A stretch of 24,871 bases of DNA, from contig CAMIOS010000033.1 of NCBI GenBank assembly GCA_946222995.1, positions 1 through 24,871 on the forward strand. The letters run 5' to 3'. Shown here piece by piece: positions 23,455 through 24,871 of this stretch (positions are counted from its first letter, which is position 1; each line of letters starts with the position of its first letter). Both the position numbers and the translations under genes were made by a program. The DNA comes from an uncultured Enhydrobacter sp. (GTDB taxonomy: Bacteria; Pseudomonadota; Gammaproteobacteria; Pseudomonadales; Moraxellaceae). A model generated the notes under the pieces. The model was not told the DNA's origin and searched no databases. It saw only the letters and a program-made list of their open reading frames with translations.

Positions 23455-24255
23455 ATGCATACCCAAAATAATTTTAGTTTTGACAGCCAAATTACCCCAC
23501 TTCACCAATGTAACTATCTGCCCGATCGTGCCGCACGTCTCGAATTTATAGAATTAAAACAAGCACATAGCTTAGCTACCCCGTTATTCTCACAGTTTTC
23601 ACGGCTCGGATTTCGCCGCAGCGGTCAGCATTTGTATCGACCGATTTGTCATCATTGCCAACGTTGTATTGCTACCCGCATCCCTGTTAACGAGTTTGTG
23701 CGCAATCGCACCCAGCGCAAACTTTGGCACAAATCCGCCACAATCGACATTACAATTAGCGACTGTGACGACGCAAATGACCAGCATTTTGCCCTGTATG
23801 CTCGCTATATCTGTGAGCGTCATAGTGATGGCGATATGTATCCACCGAGTCTTGAAGGTTTTAAACGTTTTTTGCAGTACTCATTTACTGAATCGTTTTT
23901 TATGGAATTTTGGCAAGATGGGCAGCTAATTATGGTGGCAGTCTGTGATAAACTAGATGATGGTATATCGGCAGTCTATACATTTTTTGACCCCAATATC
24001 GCCCAGACAAGCTTAGGCACTCTGGCAATTTTGACCCAAATTGACTATGTCAAGCAGCTTGGTTTATCTTATTTGTATTTAGGCTATTGGGTACCTAATA
24101 GCGAAAAAATGCAGTACAAAGCCAATTTTGCCCCACTTGAGCTGATGATTAATCAGCGTTGGCATCGATTTGATGAAAAAATTACGCCTGCTTTAATTGA
24201 ACCCTTATTACAACAATCTATCAAACAACATTATGCCGAGCGATGGCAGTCATAA
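23455..24255 (+). CDS. bpt: Aspartate/glutamate leucyltransferase (bacterial Ate1 homologue)
   Basis: Adds Leu from leucyl-tRNA to proteins with N-terminal Asp or Glu, extending the N-degron pathway that Aat serves for Lys and Arg. The N-terminal domain has the cysteine cluster C19 (HQCNYLPDRAARLEF) and C65, C68, C71 (YRPICHHCQRCIATR), with LGFRRSGQHLYRP between. The C-terminal GNAT-like domain has CDKLDDGISAVYTFFDPN, GTLAILTQIDYVKQLGLSYLYLGYWV and KMQYKANFAPLE. The length, 266 residues, is that of Bpt. The ATG follows the aat stop after one base and has no Shine-Dalgarno close by, implying coupled translation. It converges on rimI with a four-base gap and no terminator. Confidence 0.94.
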   Translation: MHTQNNFSFDSQITPLHQCNYLPDRAARLEFIELKQAHSLATPLFSQFSRLGFRRSGQHLYRPICHHCQRCIATRIPVNEFVRNRTQRKLWHKSATIDITISDCDDANDQHFALYARYICERHSDGDMYPPSLEGFKRFLQYSFTESFFMEFWQDGQLIMVAVCDKLDDGISAVYTFFDPNIAQTSLGTLAILTQIDYVKQLGLSYLYLGYWVPNSEKMQYKANFAPLELMINQRWHRFDEKITPALIEPLLQQSIKQHYAERWQS

Positions 24256-24259
24256 ATTT

Positions 24260-24742
24260 TTATAACAATTTTTGCAAAATTAACGCATCGGACTTTGTAC
24301 CATCAGCATTGTCATAATAACGCTGTCTAATATGAATTTGTTCAAAGCCAAAACTTTGATATAAGTAAATCGCGGCTAAATTATCTTCTCGTACTTCTAA
24401 TAAGATTTTTTCGACTTTTGCCCTATTGGTTTTTTCACTCCCAATTTGTCGACCTAAATCTTCAATCACTTTTACCAATAATTGCTTAGCAAATCCTTGC
24501 CCCTGAAAAGTTTTAGCAATACCAATTCTTAAAATCTCTGCGGTATCAAAGATGGCTTGAAGCAAGCAATACCCAATAATAGTATTGTCATATTCCACGA
24601 CAAAAAAACGGTGATAGTCCTGCATAAATAACTCTTGTAATGCCTGTTTATGCCAGCGATCTGTCCCAAATAACTGCGATTCTAAGTTAACAAGCTGACA
24701 TAAATGGCTATCAGATAACCGGCAGAGTTCAATAATAGTCAT
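24260..24742 (-). CDS. rimI: Ribosomal protein S18-alanine N-acetyltransferase
   Basis: GNAT enzyme that acetylates the N-terminal alanine of ribosomal protein S18. The acetyl-CoA motif is LRIGIAKTFQGQGFAKQLL (71-89; the loop QGQGFA replaces the common RGQGIG). E116 in ILLEVREDNLAAIYLYQSFGF is the probable catalytic base, and RYYDNADGTKSDALIL (141-156) matches the RimI C-terminus. Length 160 residues. No ribosome binding site is visible before the ATG at 24742; that stretch is mostly A and T. It lies downstream of tuf on the same strand, behind the tuf terminator. RimI often sits next to tsaB; not so here, so a related GNAT role cannot be fully excluded. Confidence 0.85.
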   Translation of the reverse strand: MTIIELCRLSDSHLCQLVNLESQLFGTDRWHKQALQELFMQDYHRFFVVEYDNTIIGYCLLQAIFDTAEILRIGIAKTFQGQGFAKQLLVKVIEDLGRQIGSEKTNRAKVEKILLEVREDNLAAIYLYQSFGFEQIHIRQRYYDNADGTKSDALILQKLL

Positions 24743-24770
24743 AATAATAGCGTTTAAATTTTCAAAAAAT

Positions 24771-24798
24771 AAAAAAGAGCCACCGAAGTGACTCTTTT
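24771..24798 (-). terminator. tuf terminator with UUCG tetraloop
   Basis: On the minus strand an 11-bp stem (one G.U pair) closes a UUCG loop with C-G closing pair, the especially stable cUUCGg type, followed by a U-rich tract. It begins about 18 bases after the tuf stop and precedes rimI. Confidence 0.9.
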
Positions 24799-24815
24799 AG
24801 TGCATAAAGTAATAA

Positions 24816-24871
24816 TTACTCAGTTACTTTAGCAACAACACCGGCGCCTACAGTACGACCACCTTCACGGA
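24816..24871 (-). CDS. tuf: Elongation factor Tu, C-terminal end only
   Basis: The last 17 complete codons read REGGRTVGAGVVAKVTE, then TAA at 24816-24818. This is the highly conserved EF-Tu C-terminus. The rest lies outside the window to the right. EF-Tu delivers aminoacyl-tRNA to the ribosome. Many proteobacteria carry two tuf copies; which one this is cannot be told. Confidence 0.95.
   Translation of the reverse strand, partial: REGGRTVGAGVVAKVTE

Overview
The window is a stretch of ordinary chromosome from a gammaproteobacterium, most likely a member of the Moraxellaceae (Moraxella, Faucicola or Psychrobacter type). This rests on the moderately AT-rich base use, on protein sequences close to gammaproteobacterial versions (Map, MinCDE, FtsK, Aat, Bpt, RimI, YgfB, ZapA), and on the gene pairings ygfB next to a ZapB-like gene and zapA, ftsK divergent from trxB, and trxB-aat-bpt. 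Genus assignment is inference; no search was run. No phage, insertion sequence, CRISPR array, integrase or toxin-antitoxin pair was seen.

Layout, left to right. The first 119 bases carry a near-perfect sigma70 promoter firing leftward out of the window, of the kind that drives stable RNA or ribosomal operons. Then come map (-), and divergently msrB-msrA and a DUF1877 gene (+), closed by a shared terminator against an OmpA-like lipoprotein (-). After a 580-base AT-rich gap come a YihG-like acyltransferase, a voltage-sensor-like membrane protein and minC-minD-minE (+). A second shared terminator separates minE from a sodium:neurotransmitter-type symporter (-). A 510-base gap leads to a low-molecular-weight phosphatase/ArsC-like gene (+), then argE and pepP (-), a small lipoprotein (+), ygfB (-), a ZapB-like coiled-coil gene and zapA (+), a PP0621-type membrane zinc-ribbon protein (-), an odd 9-bp tandem repeat lying inside a micro-ORF, nadE (+), ftsK (-), trxB-aat-bpt (+), rimI (-) and the 3' end of tuf (-).

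Themes. Cell division is strongly represented: MinCDE place the Z ring, ZapA and the ZapB-like coiled coil support it, and FtsK links septation to chromosome segregation. Protein maintenance is the second theme: Map (N-terminal methionine removal), MsrA/MsrB (methionine sulfoxide repair), Aat and Bpt (N-degron leucyl-transferases), PepP (X-Pro peptides), TrxB (reduces thioredoxin, which in turn recycles Msr enzymes) and RimI (S18 acetylation).

The most unusual items are not a new multi-gene system. They are the in-frame (Pro-Tyr-Val)6 micro-ORF/minisatellite upstream of nadE, a pore-less voltage-sensor-like protein next to minC, a MinC with a long disordered N-terminal extension and linker, and several enzymes or domains with substituted key residues.
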